From: Streptococcus sanguinis | GTDB lineage: Bacteria; Bacillota; Bacilli; Lactobacillales; Streptococcaceae | Assembly: GCA_013378335.1 (NCBI GenBank) | Contig: CP040556.1 | Location: 1,364,001 to 1,428,000 of the forward strand | Length of the DNA: 64,000 bases | Reading direction: 5' to 3' | Shown here: piece by piece, positions 44,646 to 54,292 of the stretch | Position numbering within the stretch: position 1 is the stretch's first letter | Layout of the letters: the number at the start of each line of letters is the position of its first letter | Translations under genes and position numbers: made by a program | The notes under the pieces: model-generated | The model's database searches: none | What the model saw: only the letters and a program-made list of their open reading frames with translations | What the model was told of the DNA's origin: nothing

Positions 44646-45530
44646 TTAAGCAGAGGTTAATTTTTTATGCAGATAGCTGCCCAGTTTGCGGGCTCCCAGA
44701 TTGAAAATCAAAATGAAGATCAGGAGAACCGCTGCTGAACCTGCAGAAACAGCCGTTCCATCAGGAATTGTTCCCTCGCTGTTGACCTTCCAGATATGGA
44801 CAGCCAAGGTCTCAGCCTGACGGAAGATAGAGATAGGGCTGGTAACACTGAAAATATTCCAGTTTGACCAGTCCAGAGCCGGAGCCGACTGACCAGCTGT
44901 AAAAATCAAGGCCGCTGCTTCACCAAAGATACGACCGGAAGCCAGTACAATTCCTGTCACAATACTAGGTAAAGCTTCTGGGATGATCACATGCAGGACC
45001 GTTTCCCAGCGGGAAATTCCCAAGGCCAAACCAGCTTCACGCTGGGTGTGGTGGACATGGCGAAGACTATCTTCGACGTTCCGCGTCATCTGAGGCAGAT
45101 TAAAGACTGTCAGAGCCAAGGCACCCGAAATGATTGAGAAGCCATACTCAAACTGAACAACAAAAATCAAAAAACCAAAGAGCCCTACTACTACCGAAGG
45201 CAGTGAAGACAGAATTTCAATACAGGTACGGACAAAGTTGGTCACTGGTCCTTTCTTAGCATACTCTGACAGATAGACTCCAGCCCCCATAGAAAGAGGC
45301 ACAGAGATAATCAGAGTAATTACAAGCAGGAAGAAGGAATTGTATAGCTGAATCCCAATACCACCGCCAGCTTGGTAAGAAGAGGATCTCCCTGTCAAGA
45401 AAGACCAGGAAATATGCGGTAATCCTCTAACTAAGATATAGAGGATAAGAGAGGCAAGGATGGCAACAATGATACTCGCTATTGTGTAGAGAACACCAGT
45501 CGCCAATTTATCTAATTTCTTAGCGTGCAT
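44646..45530 (-). CDS. pstA: phosphate ABC transporter permease PstA
   Basis: A 294-residue permease with six membrane helices and the coupling-loop motif EAGLALGISRWETVLHVIIP. Overlaps the pstC stop by 11 bases. Confidence 0.95.
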   Translation of the reverse strand: MHAKKLDKLATGVLYTIASIIVAILASLILYILVRGLPHISWSFLTGRSSSYQAGGGIGIQLYNSFFLLVITLIISVPLSMGAGVYLSEYAKKGPVTNFVRTCIEILSSLPSVVVGLFGFLIFVVQFEYGFSIISGALALTVFNLPQMTRNVEDSLRHVHHTQREAGLALGISRWETVLHVIIPEALPSIVTGIVLASGRIFGEAAALIFTAGQSAPALDWSNWNIFSVTSPISIFRQAETLAVHIWKVNSEGTIPDGTAVSAGSAAVLLIFILIFNLGARKLGSYLHKKLTSA

Positions 45531-46437
45531 AGTTTTTCTTACCTCTTTCTTTTGTAATTAGTTTAATCACACTGTTAAAGGCTAAGCTCATTATCAAGAG
45601 CACCAGAGCCAGAGACCAGAGAACGTTATTATCCACTGTTCCCATAACGGTATTTCCGATTCCCATGGTCAAGACAGAGGTCAGTGTAGCTGCTGGTGTC
45701 GTCAAAGAGGTTGGAATCACCGCTGAGTTACCAACGACCATCTGAATTGCCAGAGCCTCACCAAAGGCACGAGCCATACCAAAGATAATAGCTGTAAATA
45801 TTCCTGGCCGAGCTGCATTGAGAATCACGCGCCAGATTGTTTGCCAGCGCGTTGCCCCCATAGCCAGACTGGCTTCACGGTAGTGACGTGGCACAGCACG
45901 CAGACTGTCCGTCGTCATAAAGGTTACTGTCGGCAAAATCATGACAAAGAGTACAAAAATACCAGATAAAATCCCAAAACCAGTACCGCCAAAAACTGTA
46001 CGGACAAAAGGCACCACGATTTGCAGACCGATAAATCCATAAACAACAGACGGAATACCAACTAAAAGTTCAATCGCCGGTTGCAGTATCTTCGCTCCTT
46101 TTGGAGAAACCTCTGTCATAAAGACAGCTGCACCAATCGCAAAGGGAGTTGCTATCAGGGCTGATAGAATGGTAACGATAAAAGAGCCTAAAATCATTGG
46201 CAGGGCACCAAATTCCTTACCAGAAGGATTCCAGACACCACCAAAAAGAAAATCAAAAACATTAACGCCGTTGACAAAGAAAGTAGATAGACCTTTCTGA
46301 GCAATGAAGATTAGAATCATAGCCACAATCACCACAATCAGTGACAGACAAGCAAAAGTCAGATAGCGGCCAAACTTCTCCAAGCGAGAATTCTTAGAAG
46401 GCGATAACAACTTTTTGGTTAATTCCTCATTTTTCAT
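45520..46437 (-). CDS. pstC: phosphate ABC transporter permease PstC
   Basis: A 305-residue permease with membrane helices from about residue 28 on and coupling loop [20 protein letters not shown]. Its start overlaps the pstS stop by four bases. Confidence 0.95.
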   Translation of the reverse strand: MKNEELTKKLLSPSKNSRLEKFGRYLTFACLSLIVVIVAMILIFIAQKGLSTFFVNGVNVFDFLFGGVWNPSGKEFGALPMILGSFIVTILSALIATPFAIGAAVFMTEVSPKGAKILQPAIELLVGIPSVVYGFIGLQIVVPFVRTVFGGTGFGILSGIFVLFVMILPTVTFMTTDSLRAVPRHYREASLAMGATRWQTIWRVILNAARPGIFTAIIFGMARAFGEALAIQMVVGNSAVIPTSLTTPAATLTSVLTMGIGNTVMGTVDNNVLWSLALVLLIMSLAFNSVIKLITKERGKKNYAR

Positions 46438-47315
46438 TTTGAATCTCCTTCTATTGCTGTGACATTCCCATCAGCGTCCTTACTGACTTTCATATCATTG
46501 ATTGAGATATAGCCCATGCTGGTAACAATACCTTTTTGAACATCGTCTGACAGCATGTATTCCAAAAATTCTTTTGTAAGGCCTGTTGGTTCACCCTTGG
46601 TATACATGTGTTCATAAGACCAAATCGGCCAGTCATTTGTCGTAACATTTTCAGTATTTGCCTCAAAACCATTCAATTTAATGGTCTTGATAGAATCATC
46701 CACATAAGCAAATGCCAGATAGGAAATGGCACCTGGTGTTTGAGCAACAATGGATTTCACCATACCATTTGAGTCCTGTTCCTGGCTCTGGACAGGCTCT
46801 TCCCCATCCATGATGACACTGTCAAAGGTTGCTCGAGAACCCGAACTGGCCGCACGGTTGATAATCGAAATCTCTAGATCCTCACCGCCCAGTTCCTTCC
46901 AGTTTGTGATTTCGCCTGTGAAAATCTTACGCAGTTCTTCGGTTGTTAGGTTATCAACAGTGACCTCTTCATTTACAATAACCGCGAGGCCAGCTACTGC
47001 AACTTGATGGTCAACAAGGCTCGATGCATCAATTCCTTCTTTTTCCTCAGCAAAGACATCACTATTTCCAATCTCAACTGCGCCTGATTGAACTTGTGAA
47101 AGGCCCGTACCAGAACCTCCACCCTGTACATTGACTGTTTTACCAATGTTGTTAGAGCCAAATTCATCGGCTGCTGCTTCAACCAAAGGCTGAAGGGCGG
47201 TCGATCCAACGGCAGTGATGGATTCACCACGGTCAATCCAAGATGAGCAAGCTGATAAGCTGAGACCTAAGCCCAAAGCTGTCAGTGCTAAAGCAAATTT
47301 TTTCAATTTGTTCAA
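46434..47315 (-). CDS. pstS: phosphate-binding lipoprotein PstS
   Basis: A 293-residue lipoprotein with signal peptide and lipobox LSAC (Cys about 23). Phosphate-binding segments [19 protein letters not shown] and [11 protein letters not shown] are typical. The start codon is TTG, placed 8 bases after AAGGAG. First gene of the pst operon; the 138 bases upstream must hold its promoter, where a TATGAT -10-like word is seen, but I find no convincing PhoB-type box. Confidence 0.93.
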   Translation of the reverse strand: MNKLKKFALALTALGLGLSLSACSSWIDRGESITAVGSTALQPLVEAAADEFGSNNIGKTVNVQGGGSGTGLSQVQSGAVEIGNSDVFAEEKEGIDASSLVDHQVAVAGLAVIVNEEVTVDNLTTEELRKIFTGEITNWKELGGEDLEISIINRAASSGSRATFDSVIMDGEEPVQSQEQDSNGMVKSIVAQTPGAISYLAFAYVDDSIKTIKLNGFEANTENVTTNDWPIWSYEHMYTKGEPTGLTKEFLEYMLSDDVQKGIVTSMGYISINDMKVSKDADGNVTAIEGDSK

Positions 47316-47453
47316 AAGATTTCTCCTTCAATAAAATTACGAGGATGGGAAGTGGCTTCAGAATTGCTTTCTATCAAAGGCAGAAAGAAGTTTATTTTCT
47401 AAATACATTCACATCTTCAACTATATCATATAATAGCAGTTTTTCCTAATATT

Positions 47454-48758
47454 TTATTTAAATCTCAGGCCTTTTGGAAAATAATTTTTCAGGGTTTTTC
47501 CAGTGACTTTTGCAAAGCCCAGACCGTTACCGCCAAGGACCAGTTGGTACCAGCCGTTTGGCTGCGTTTCTGCCAGTTCAATCGTCTCGCCTGCAGTATA
47601 TTTCTTGAAGTCCTGATTATTGATTTCAACTCGATTCAGAACCTCGCTGGGCTTCATAGCCAAGCCTAGGGCAAAGCTAGGCTCAAAACGATTCTTCTTA
47701 AACGTACCAAGATGCAAGCCGTTACGAGCAATCTTCAACTTAGACAAATCTGGCAGGCCAGCTGGCAACAAGTAAAGATTGTCCCCAAAGGTCTGCAGTT
47801 CTCCAGTCAAGACCGTTTTTAGATGCTTGCTCTCGAAATCCTGCCAGAGTTTTCTTTGCTCGCTCGTCAAACGATTCTTACCTGATTTGATCTTCTTGCT
47901 ACTATTCTCACCAGTAAAGCGAAAGTGAGCTGTAAACTGACCTTCACCTTTAAAGCGATGCGGATACATCCGAGCTGTCTCAGGAAAGCCAATTCCTTCA
48001 GTCATCCCGTTTATCTTAGGAATATCAATGAGTTCAAGTGGAAATTCTTCCAGTAACCAAGCAACGACGTCTTCATTTTCTTCAGGAGCCCAAGTACAGG
48101 TCGAATAAACCAGGCGTCCGTCCTTGGCAAGCATGCTCATAGCGGCTGTTAAAATCTCTCGCTGGAGCTGGGCGCATTGGGCTGGATAATCCGGCGTCCA
48201 ATACTGGGTAGCATCCAGTTGCTTGCGAAACATGCCCTCGCCCGAACAAGGGGCATCTAGCACAATCAAATCAAAATAACCTTCAAAAACCTGAGCCAAC
48301 CGCTCAGCTGATTCATTTGTAACAAGCACATTTCTAGCACCAAAGCGCTCAATGTTCTCCACTAAGATTTTAGAGCGTTTGCTATTGATTTCATTGGAGA
48401 CCAGCAGGCCTGTATTATCTAAAAAAGATAAAAGATGAGTTGACTTGCCACCTGGTGCTGCCGCCAAATCTAAGACTTTCATTCCCTTAGATGGCGCTGC
48501 TATCTGAGCTACCATTTGAGCTGCTGGCTCCTGCGAATAAACCAGACCAGTCACATGCTCAGCAGACTTGCCAGACACCTTGCCATAAAAGCCCCAGTCT
48601 GTCTGAGGAATGGCATCTGAGAAATTCTGCTGGCCTTCTTTTAAAGGATTAGTACGAAAGGCCGAAATTGGCTCCTCGTCAAAGGTCGCAAAAAATTCTG
48701 CTGCTTCTGCGCCTAAAATCTGCTCATATTTTTCTTTAAAACCTTTAGGAAAGTCCAT
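47454..48758 (-). CDS. RsmF/YebU-type 16S rRNA (cytosine-C5) methyltransferase
   Basis: A 434-residue NOP2/Sun-family enzyme. SAM site VLDLAAAPGGKSTHLL near residue 105, catalytic cysteines in LDAPCSGEGMF and YSTCTWAPEENE. The C-terminal part is a PUA-like RNA-binding domain (FKKYTAGETIEL to the end). It begins directly at the stop of the inositol phosphatase gene, so it is cotranscribed. Confidence 0.88.
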   Translation of the reverse strand: MDFPKGFKEKYEQILGAEAAEFFATFDEEPISAFRTNPLKEGQQNFSDAIPQTDWGFYGKVSGKSAEHVTGLVYSQEPAAQMVAQIAAPSKGMKVLDLAAAPGGKSTHLLSFLDNTGLLVSNEINSKRSKILVENIERFGARNVLVTNESAERLAQVFEGYFDLIVLDAPCSGEGMFRKQLDATQYWTPDYPAQCAQLQREILTAAMSMLAKDGRLVYSTCTWAPEENEDVVAWLLEEFPLELIDIPKINGMTEGIGFPETARMYPHRFKGEGQFTAHFRFTGENSSKKIKSGKNRLTSEQRKLWQDFESKHLKTVLTGELQTFGDNLYLLPAGLPDLSKLKIARNGLHLGTFKKNRFEPSFALGLAMKPSEVLNRVEINNQDFKKYTAGETIELAETQPNGWYQLVLGGNGLGFAKVTGKTLKNYFPKGLRFK

Positions 48759-49529
48759 CTACTGCTTCCCCTTTTCTAAATAAGGCTTCAGAGCTGATAG
48801 TTTGCACTTAGGTGCCATCATGACAGGCTGCTGAGTCTGGAAATTTAGCCGACTGCCATCCAAGGTCTGGACGATAAAACCTAGCTTTTCCGCCATAATC
48901 GAAGCCGCCGCATAATCCCAAGGCCAGTTGTAGGAAAAATAAGCCAAGAGGCCACCAGACAGCACCTTGCTAAAGCTAATCCCAGCACTGCCATAAACCC
49001 GAACCCCTAAACACTCCCGAGCCAAGTCTGCCAAGCCCCAATCATTGGCTTGCAGCATACCGGTATTGGAAGCCATAAGAAAATCTTGAAAAGGCCGGTC
49101 CTCAAAAGCAGGAAGTTTCCGGTCGTTACAATAGACATCAAAGTCTCCACCACCGTGATAGAGCTGGTCTCTGGTCACATCATAGATCAAGCCAAAACGA
49201 CCAAGGCCCTTTTCAAAATAGGCAATCATGACTGCAAAATCAGCCTTCTGAGTGATAAAATTAGTGGTCCCATCGATCGGATCTATCACCCAGACATTGC
49301 CATCAGTAATATTATGTCGGAGTCCATTTTCCTCCGCTAAAATAGCATCCTGGGGATAGCGGGCTAGAATCTTAGCCACCAAATCATCCTGAACCTTCCG
49401 GTCCATCTGGGTGACTAAGTCAGTGGCACTGGTCTTTTGACTCACATCTAAATCATCATAGAGATGTTCCCTCAAAAAAGCACCAGCTTGGTAGATGATT
49501 TCTTTAGCAAAATGAAATTTATTTTCCAA
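48759..49529 (-). CDS. inositol monophosphatase family protein
   Basis: A 256-residue protein with the metal-binding motif [12 protein letters not shown] and the C-terminal [12 protein letters not shown]. The earlier acidic residue lies in LAEENG. Start taken at TTG 49529 with AAAGGAAG upstream; no ATG gives the usual length. It overlaps the UPF0223 gene by 11 bases. Substrate could be inositol phosphate, fructose-1,6-bisphosphate or 3'-phosphoadenosine phosphate. Confidence 0.82.
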   Translation of the reverse strand: MENKFHFAKEIIYQAGAFLREHLYDDLDVSQKTSATDLVTQMDRKVQDDLVAKILARYPQDAILAEENGLRHNITDGNVWVIDPIDGTTNFITQKADFAVMIAYFEKGLGRFGLIYDVTRDQLYHGGGDFDVYCNDRKLPAFEDRPFQDFLMASNTGMLQANDWGLADLARECLGVRVYGSAGISFSKVLSGGLLAYFSYNWPWDYAAASIMAEKLGFIVQTLDGSRLNFQTQQPVMMAPKCKLSALKPYLEKGKQ

Positions 49530-49797
49530 GAGAAATGCTTCCTTTACCTTTACTTTTTGCCTCTTGAACAGCACGATAAAGCGAATAACCGCTTACGTTT
49601 TCGAACTCACGGTCGATTCGCTTCTCTTGGCCTTTGCTAGGAACAACTTGCTTGAAAGCCGCATAGGACTTCAAGAGCTTTTCCGCTTGGACTTTCTGTT
49701 CATAAGCTGCTTCTACATCATTAAAAAAAGAGAGCACCGAAGCAAGCTCTTCAGTGCTCCACGATAAATCTAGTGGGTAACTATAATTTTTGTTCAT
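49519..49797 (-). CDS. UPF0223 family protein
   Basis: A 92-residue protein of the UPF0223 (YktA) family: [20 protein letters not shown] at the start and [20 protein letters not shown]. Function unknown. It sits between spxA2 and the inositol phosphatase gene in a tight operon, 2 bases after spxA2, an order conserved in streptococci. Confidence 0.85.
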   Translation of the reverse strand: MNKNYSYPLDLSWSTEELASVLSFFNDVEAAYEQKVQAEKLLKSYAAFKQVVPSKGQEKRIDREFENVSGYSLYRAVQEAKSKGKGSISLGK

Positions 49798-49799
49798 CT

Positions 49800-50201
49800 T
49801 TACTGAATATCTGCCCGCATAGTTGCGGATCTTAACTCTTCCTTACGATAACTCCGAGGCAAGAAAGCACGAATTTCATCCTCGTTAAAGCCGATTTGCA
49901 TCCGTTTGCCATCTAAAATAATTGGGCGTCGCAAAAGACTGGGATTTTCCTCAATCAACTGAATCAAGGTTGAAATGGACAAATCCTCCACATCCAAATC
50001 TAATTTCTGAAAAATTTTTGAGCGAGTTGAAATAATGTCGTCTGTACCGTTCTCTGTCAGAGAAAGAATGTGTTGCAATTCGGGAGCTGACAGAGGGCTC
50101 GTCATGATATTATGTTCCTGAAAGGGCACTTCATGATTTAGCAGCCAAGCACGCGCCTTGCGGCAAGAAGTACAACTCGGCGATAAAAATAATGTAATCA
50201 T
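49800..50201 (-). CDS. spxA2: Spx-type transcriptional regulator SpxA2
   Basis: A 133-residue ArsC-fold regulator with the redox switch CTSCRKA (residues 10-16), the RPI(I/L)[16 protein letters not shown] region and a tail like that of SpxA2 rather than SpxA1 of streptococci ([11 protein letters not shown]). It binds the alpha subunit of RNA polymerase under stress and also responds to envelope stress. First gene of the operon. Confidence 0.9.
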   Translation of the reverse strand: MITLFLSPSCTSCRKARAWLLNHEVPFQEHNIMTSPLSAPELQHILSLTENGTDDIISTRSKIFQKLDLDVEDLSISTLIQLIEENPSLLRRPIILDGKRMQIGFNEDEIRAFLPRSYRKEELRSATMRADIQ

Positions 50202-50312
50202 GCGTTTCTCTTCTAATTCTGTATAATAACTACCTCTATTATACTAAATTTTATTTGGCTTGACTATATTTTTTTGAAAATTACTGCCGAATGTCATGAA
50301 AATATAAATTTT

Positions 50313-51245
50313 TCAACTATTTCGATAAGCAGTCCAACTTCTAGCGATCTGTTCATCGCTCTGCAGCTGAGCAATCAAGCTGTCAATACCATCAAACTTA
50401 ACCATCTCGCGAATCTTATCCAGCCAGAAAATCCGAATGGTATCGCCATAGATATCCTGAGAAAAATCAAAGATATTAACCTCAAAACGAAGCTCATCAC
50501 CATCAAAAGTTACATTTTTCCCAACACTAGCCATACCGCGATAGCGCTGACCATTGTGCTCAACGTCCGCGACATAAACGCCATCTCCTGGAAGAAGGAC
50601 TCTATCCAAGGGAGCTAGATTGGCTGTTGGATAACCAATCGTCCGTCCTCTGGCATTGCCATGAACCACAATACCACGAGTGGACAGAGGATAACCCAGT
50701 AATTCTTGAGTTTTCAGCATATCTCCGACGGCAATCGTCTCCCGAATTCGGCTAGAAGAAATCTTCTGATTATCCAGATTAACCGAAGGAACGATAACAA
50801 TCTTACCATTAAAATAATCTCTCAGCTCATGTGACTCTTTGCGGTCTGAGCCAAAATGATAGTCAAAGCCGGCTACCACAGCCTTGGCGCGTAAACGAGA
50901 CACGTATTTCTCAAAAAAGTCTCGGGCTGTATTCCCCGCAAAATGGCTAGTAAAATCAATCAGGTAAAGATAGTCAACACCTAGATTTTCCAGCTGCGCC
51001 ATCCGGTCTTCAGGACTAGCCAGATGCAGCATGAGTTCAGGCTGATAGCGGACAAAGGCTAGCTTAGGCGACTCCAGGAAGGTCATCACTGCAATCTTTA
51101 GGCCTTGCTCTACAGCAATCTCTCGTGCCTTCTCAAAGAGTGCCTGATGGCCCTTATGCAGCCCATCAAAATAGCCTAGAACAAGGACCGTATCTTCTGT
51201 CTGATCAATCCCTTTTTCATCTATAATTCTCTTGGTTATCATCAT
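50313..51245 (-). CDS. ribF: bifunctional riboflavin kinase/FAD synthetase
   Basis: A 310-residue protein. N-terminal adenylyltransferase (VLVLGYFDGLHKGHQALF, residues 20-37), and C-terminal flavokinase (NARGRTIGYPTANLAPLDRV and GDGVYVADVEHNGQRYRGMA). Makes FMN and FAD. Either of two adjacent ATGs (51245, 51242) could start it, the second being better placed after AGAGGA. Separated from truB by a terminator. Confidence 0.95.
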   Translation of the reverse strand: MMITKRIIDEKGIDQTEDTVLVLGYFDGLHKGHQALFEKAREIAVEQGLKIAVMTFLESPKLAFVRYQPELMLHLASPEDRMAQLENLGVDYLYLIDFTSHFAGNTARDFFEKYVSRLRAKAVVAGFDYHFGSDRKESHELRDYFNGKIVIVPSVNLDNQKISSSRIRETIAVGDMLKTQELLGYPLSTRGIVVHGNARGRTIGYPTANLAPLDRVLLPGDGVYVADVEHNGQRYRGMASVGKNVTFDGDELRFEVNIFDFSQDIYGDTIRIFWLDKIREMVKFDGIDSLIAQLQSDEQIARSWTAYRNS

Positions 51246-51366
51246 TCCTCTATTTTACTACGCATTTGCTATTTTTACAATATCCCTTCCGCGCTAAACT
51301 GCAAAACATTCAAAAAAATTTTACTGCTCTAGTCAGGGCGTTTGTCAAAACCTGAAAAAAGCAAAA

Positions 51367-51402
51367 CAAAAGGACAGCAGTTGTGCAGTTGCTGTCCTTT
51401 TG
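51367..51402 (-). terminator. terminator between truB and ribF
   Basis: A 13-bp perfect stem (CAAAAGGACAGCA and its inverse) with a 10-base loop; the minus strand continues with a T-rich run. The other 200 bases between the genes show nothing else. Confidence 0.85.
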
Positions 51403-51489
51403 TGAGGTTTAATGAAATTATTATAACATGCAAGCGCACATTTCATATTACAAAAGAGTAACAATCTTTTGACAATTCTACTGCGGATA

Positions 51490-52368
51490 TTAAAGGAAGA
51501 CCTTACGAGGCTTGTAAACTGCTTCACGCTTTTCCAAAATAGCTACTAACTTCTCCTTATAAAAGCCAGCTAGCTCAGCTTCTTCTGACATCAAGCTGAT
51601 AAAACGGCCGTTCCTCACGTCCTCAACCTGCTCGTCAGAAAGCTCAACCTTCAGTAAATCTCCGATTCCCAATTCGAGTGGTTGGAGAAAGGAGAAATCC
51701 TCCCTTGCTACTCGCTCCGCTATTTCATCCAAGGTCAAGGCATCATCTAAGCTCATACCTGCTGAGGAAGTCCGTGTCAGCTGGGACATGTGACTGGCAA
51801 AGCCAAGCTTGGCTCCCAAATCAACAGACAGAGTTCGGACATAGGTCCCCTTGCTACACTTCACTCGAAAGCGAAAGCGGGCTTGTTCATCTTCATAGGC
51901 AATCGGACTGGTGCGCTCGAAACTATAGATGGTCACCTGCCGCTCTGGCCGCTCCACTTCTTGACCCGCTCTTGCATACTCATAAAGCTTGCGGCCATTT
52001 ACCTTGACTGCAGAGTACATGGGCGGAAACTGACGAATCTCACCGGTCATGGACTCCATCGCTTCATCAATGAGAGCTTCTTCTAAAAGTTCCGTCACTG
52101 GCGTCCGCTCTAGGATGTCTCCGCTGGCATCCTCTGTCGTTGTTGAGTAGCCCAGTGTGATTTCCCCCTCGTAGACCTTGCCTTCCTCCTGCATGAACTC
52201 GACTAAGCGCGTTGCCTTGCCCACAGCAATGGGAAGCACCCCTACCACATCTGGATCCAAGGTGCCCCCATGACCGATTTTCTTTGTTTTTAAGATCTTG
52301 CGCAGCTTAAATACCGCATCATGCGAGGTCATGCCCGCTTCTTTTTTTAAGTTGATAATTCCGTTCAT
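51490..52368 (-). CDS. truB: tRNA pseudouridine-55 synthase
   Basis: A 292-residue protein. Catalytic motif [20 protein letters not shown] (Asp near residue 38), then [20 protein letters not shown] and [16 protein letters not shown]. Start at 52368; the longer frame to 52392 has no ribosome site. It lies 20 bases after the AAA ATPase gene without a visible terminator. Confidence 0.95.
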   Translation of the reverse strand: MNGIINLKKEAGMTSHDAVFKLRKILKTKKIGHGGTLDPDVVGVLPIAVGKATRLVEFMQEEGKVYEGEITLGYSTTTEDASGDILERTPVTELLEEALIDEAMESMTGEIRQFPPMYSAVKVNGRKLYEYARAGQEVERPERQVTIYSFERTSPIAYEDEQARFRFRVKCSKGTYVRTLSVDLGAKLGFASHMSQLTRTSSAGMSLDDALTLDEIAERVAREDFSFLQPLELGIGDLLKVELSDEQVEDVRNGRFISLMSEEAELAGFYKEKLVAILEKREAVYKPRKVFL

Positions 52369-52388
52369 GTGTCGCTTTCTAATTTCAT

Positions 52389-53473
52389 TCAAAAAATGTC
52401 TTCTTCAAGGATTGTAACATAATTCTCCTTTGTATCAGAATTTAATTTAGCCAATCTTCTTGCTTGGTTCATAATTATCCTGTCAAATACATTTCTTACA
52501 AATCGTCCATTTGCATTTTTATTTTCAAGATTGTTAGTATGTAGTTCTAAATATTTTTTTAATTTTTCTTTTGCAGAATCACGCAAAGTGTACTCTTCAT
52601 TTTTGCAATATGAAAGAAAAATATCAAACATTTGGTCCACAGTATAATCTTCAAACGTAATAAAATAATTAAATCTTGATTTTAAGCCAGGATTAGATTC
52701 AAAAAATTTCTTCATCAATTCATCATATCCCGCAACAATAACCACCAAATCATCACGATAGTCTTCCAATGCTTTAGTTAACTCAGTTAAACACTCTCGA
52801 CCGTAACTATCACTTTTATCATTCTCTGTAATACTGTATGCTTCATCTATAAACAATACACCACCTTTGCTTTTTGTATCAATCTTTTAACTTTAGAGGC
52901 TGTCTGACCTTGATATTCTGCTATCAAGTCTGTTCTACTCGCCTCTATAAAGTGACCTTTACTTAATATTCCTAAAGAACGATACATATTCCCGACGATT
53001 CTGGCAACTGTAGTTTTACCGGTACCTGGATTGCCTAAAAATGCCATATGCATAGTTCTATTTGTTCTTTTAAGACCGATTTTTTCTCTACTTTGTTGAA
53101 CTTTATTAAATGCGACTAGATCTTCAATCTCTTTCTTCACATTTTCTAAACCTATTAATGATTTTAAATCATTAGCTAATGCTTCAAATGATTTATTATT
53201 TGTTTCTTTCAAAATCAAATAATTTATATCAATAACTCTAGAACCAAGATATTTATACAATAATTCCAAAATGCCAGTTTGCTTATCTTTGATTTTAGAG
53301 AATGTTTCTTTACTTGTTAAGTTTCCTAATCGTTTTATAAACTCTAACTCAGCATTTTTAGCATTATCAACTATATCTTGAAGAATTACTTCTAATTCAT
53401 AAGTACTATTTGTTAAATCATCAATTTTCTTCACTTCTGATTTTAACATTTTTAAATATGTTTCACTAATCAT
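52389..53473 (-). pseudogene. CbxX/SpoVK-type AAA ATPase, frameshifted
   Basis: The upstream frame has a helical N-terminal domain (about 110 residues) and then LIGLENVKKEIEDLVAFNKV, Walker A GNPGTGKTTVARIVG and ASRTDLIAEYQGQTASKVKR, the CbxX/CfqX/SpoVK pattern. The second frame starts in Walker B FIDEAYSI and holds sensor 1 and the C-terminal helical domain. The slip is at the TTT run 52866-52868 (plus strand); one more base gives KAKGGVLFIDEAYSI and 361 residues. It starts directly after the coiled-coil gene stop (operon). Likely a remodelling ATPase for the two partner membrane proteins. AT-rich. Confidence 0.8.
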
Positions 53474-54283
53474 CTACATTCCTTTAAATAACAGAAATAC
53501 TACTATTAGAGCGAATAAGATTCCTAAGATATAGAATCCTTTTCTAAGGAAAATAATCTCATTTTGTTTTTCCTCTAATTCAGTTTGAAATTTCTCGACG
53601 GTTAAAGTAAGATTTTTGCCTTCCTCTATTAATCGAACATTCATCTTATCTACGTCGTTTTTAAGACCATTTTGTGTTTCTTCAACTTGTAAATGCAAAT
53701 CGTTAAAACTATTTTCTAGTCTTTCTAATTTCACCAATGTTTTTAGGTTATCTTTTAAATTTTCAATTTCAATTTGAATTTCACCTTGCTTATCTTCAAG
53801 TTGTTCTAACTCTTCTAGCTTTTTATGATGTTTCTTCAATATATCAATTAAATCTTTATTCTGTTTAAAAACATCATCTAATAGTTTTTTATTACCAGTT
53901 TGATATTCTTCTATCTCGCGCAATCCCTGTATAGCTTTATTATTTGCCTCTTTGGCTGCAATCAAAGAATTTGAAATACTTTGAATATACTCATCATCCA
54001 ATATTTGGAATGTTTCATATATTGTATTAAATTCCTGAATAATCTTTTTTATATGCTTGTTTTGTTCAATCATTCTATTTTGAACGGCATCAGTGAGAGC
54101 GTTTAAATCCTTACCTTTAACATCATATTCCATACCAATAAATCCTAGCATAGGATCGTCTTGTGGGACAGTTGGTAAATCTGATTGTTCTGGAATCTCT
54201 TCACTAAAGGCTTTTAGCTCTTGTTTTTTTTCATTAAATCTTTCAGAATTTGCTAAAACTTGAATCTCTAATTCTTCTGACAT
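53474..54283 (-). CDS. coiled-coil protein with C-terminal membrane anchor
   Basis: A 269-residue protein, unrecognised. Residues 1-50 are acidic, 60-245 almost continuous heptad-rich helix, and the last 20 are a membrane helix (GFYILGILFALIVVFLLFKG), so it is probably tail-anchored with the coiled coil in the cytoplasm. It lies between the HNH-membrane gene and the AAA ATPase gene, with 9- and 0-base gaps, which argues for a shared complex. Confidence 0.7.
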   Translation of the reverse strand: MSEELEIQVLANSERFNEKKQELKAFSEEIPEQSDLPTVPQDDPMLGFIGMEYDVKGKDLNALTDAVQNRMIEQNKHIKKIIQEFNTIYETFQILDDEYIQSISNSLIAAKEANNKAIQGLREIEEYQTGNKKLLDDVFKQNKDLIDILKKHHKKLEELEQLEDKQGEIQIEIENLKDNLKTLVKLERLENSFNDLHLQVEETQNGLKNDVDKMNVRLIEEGKNLTLTVEKFQTELEEKQNEIIFLRKGFYILGILFALIVVFLLFKGM

Positions 54284-54292
54284 AATTTTCTC

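Noticed and set aside
52389..53473. EccA-type ATPase of a type VII secretion core
   Set aside because: The CbxX/SpoVK family includes EccA, but Firmicute type VIIb systems lack EccA and no EccC/EssC-like gene is near.
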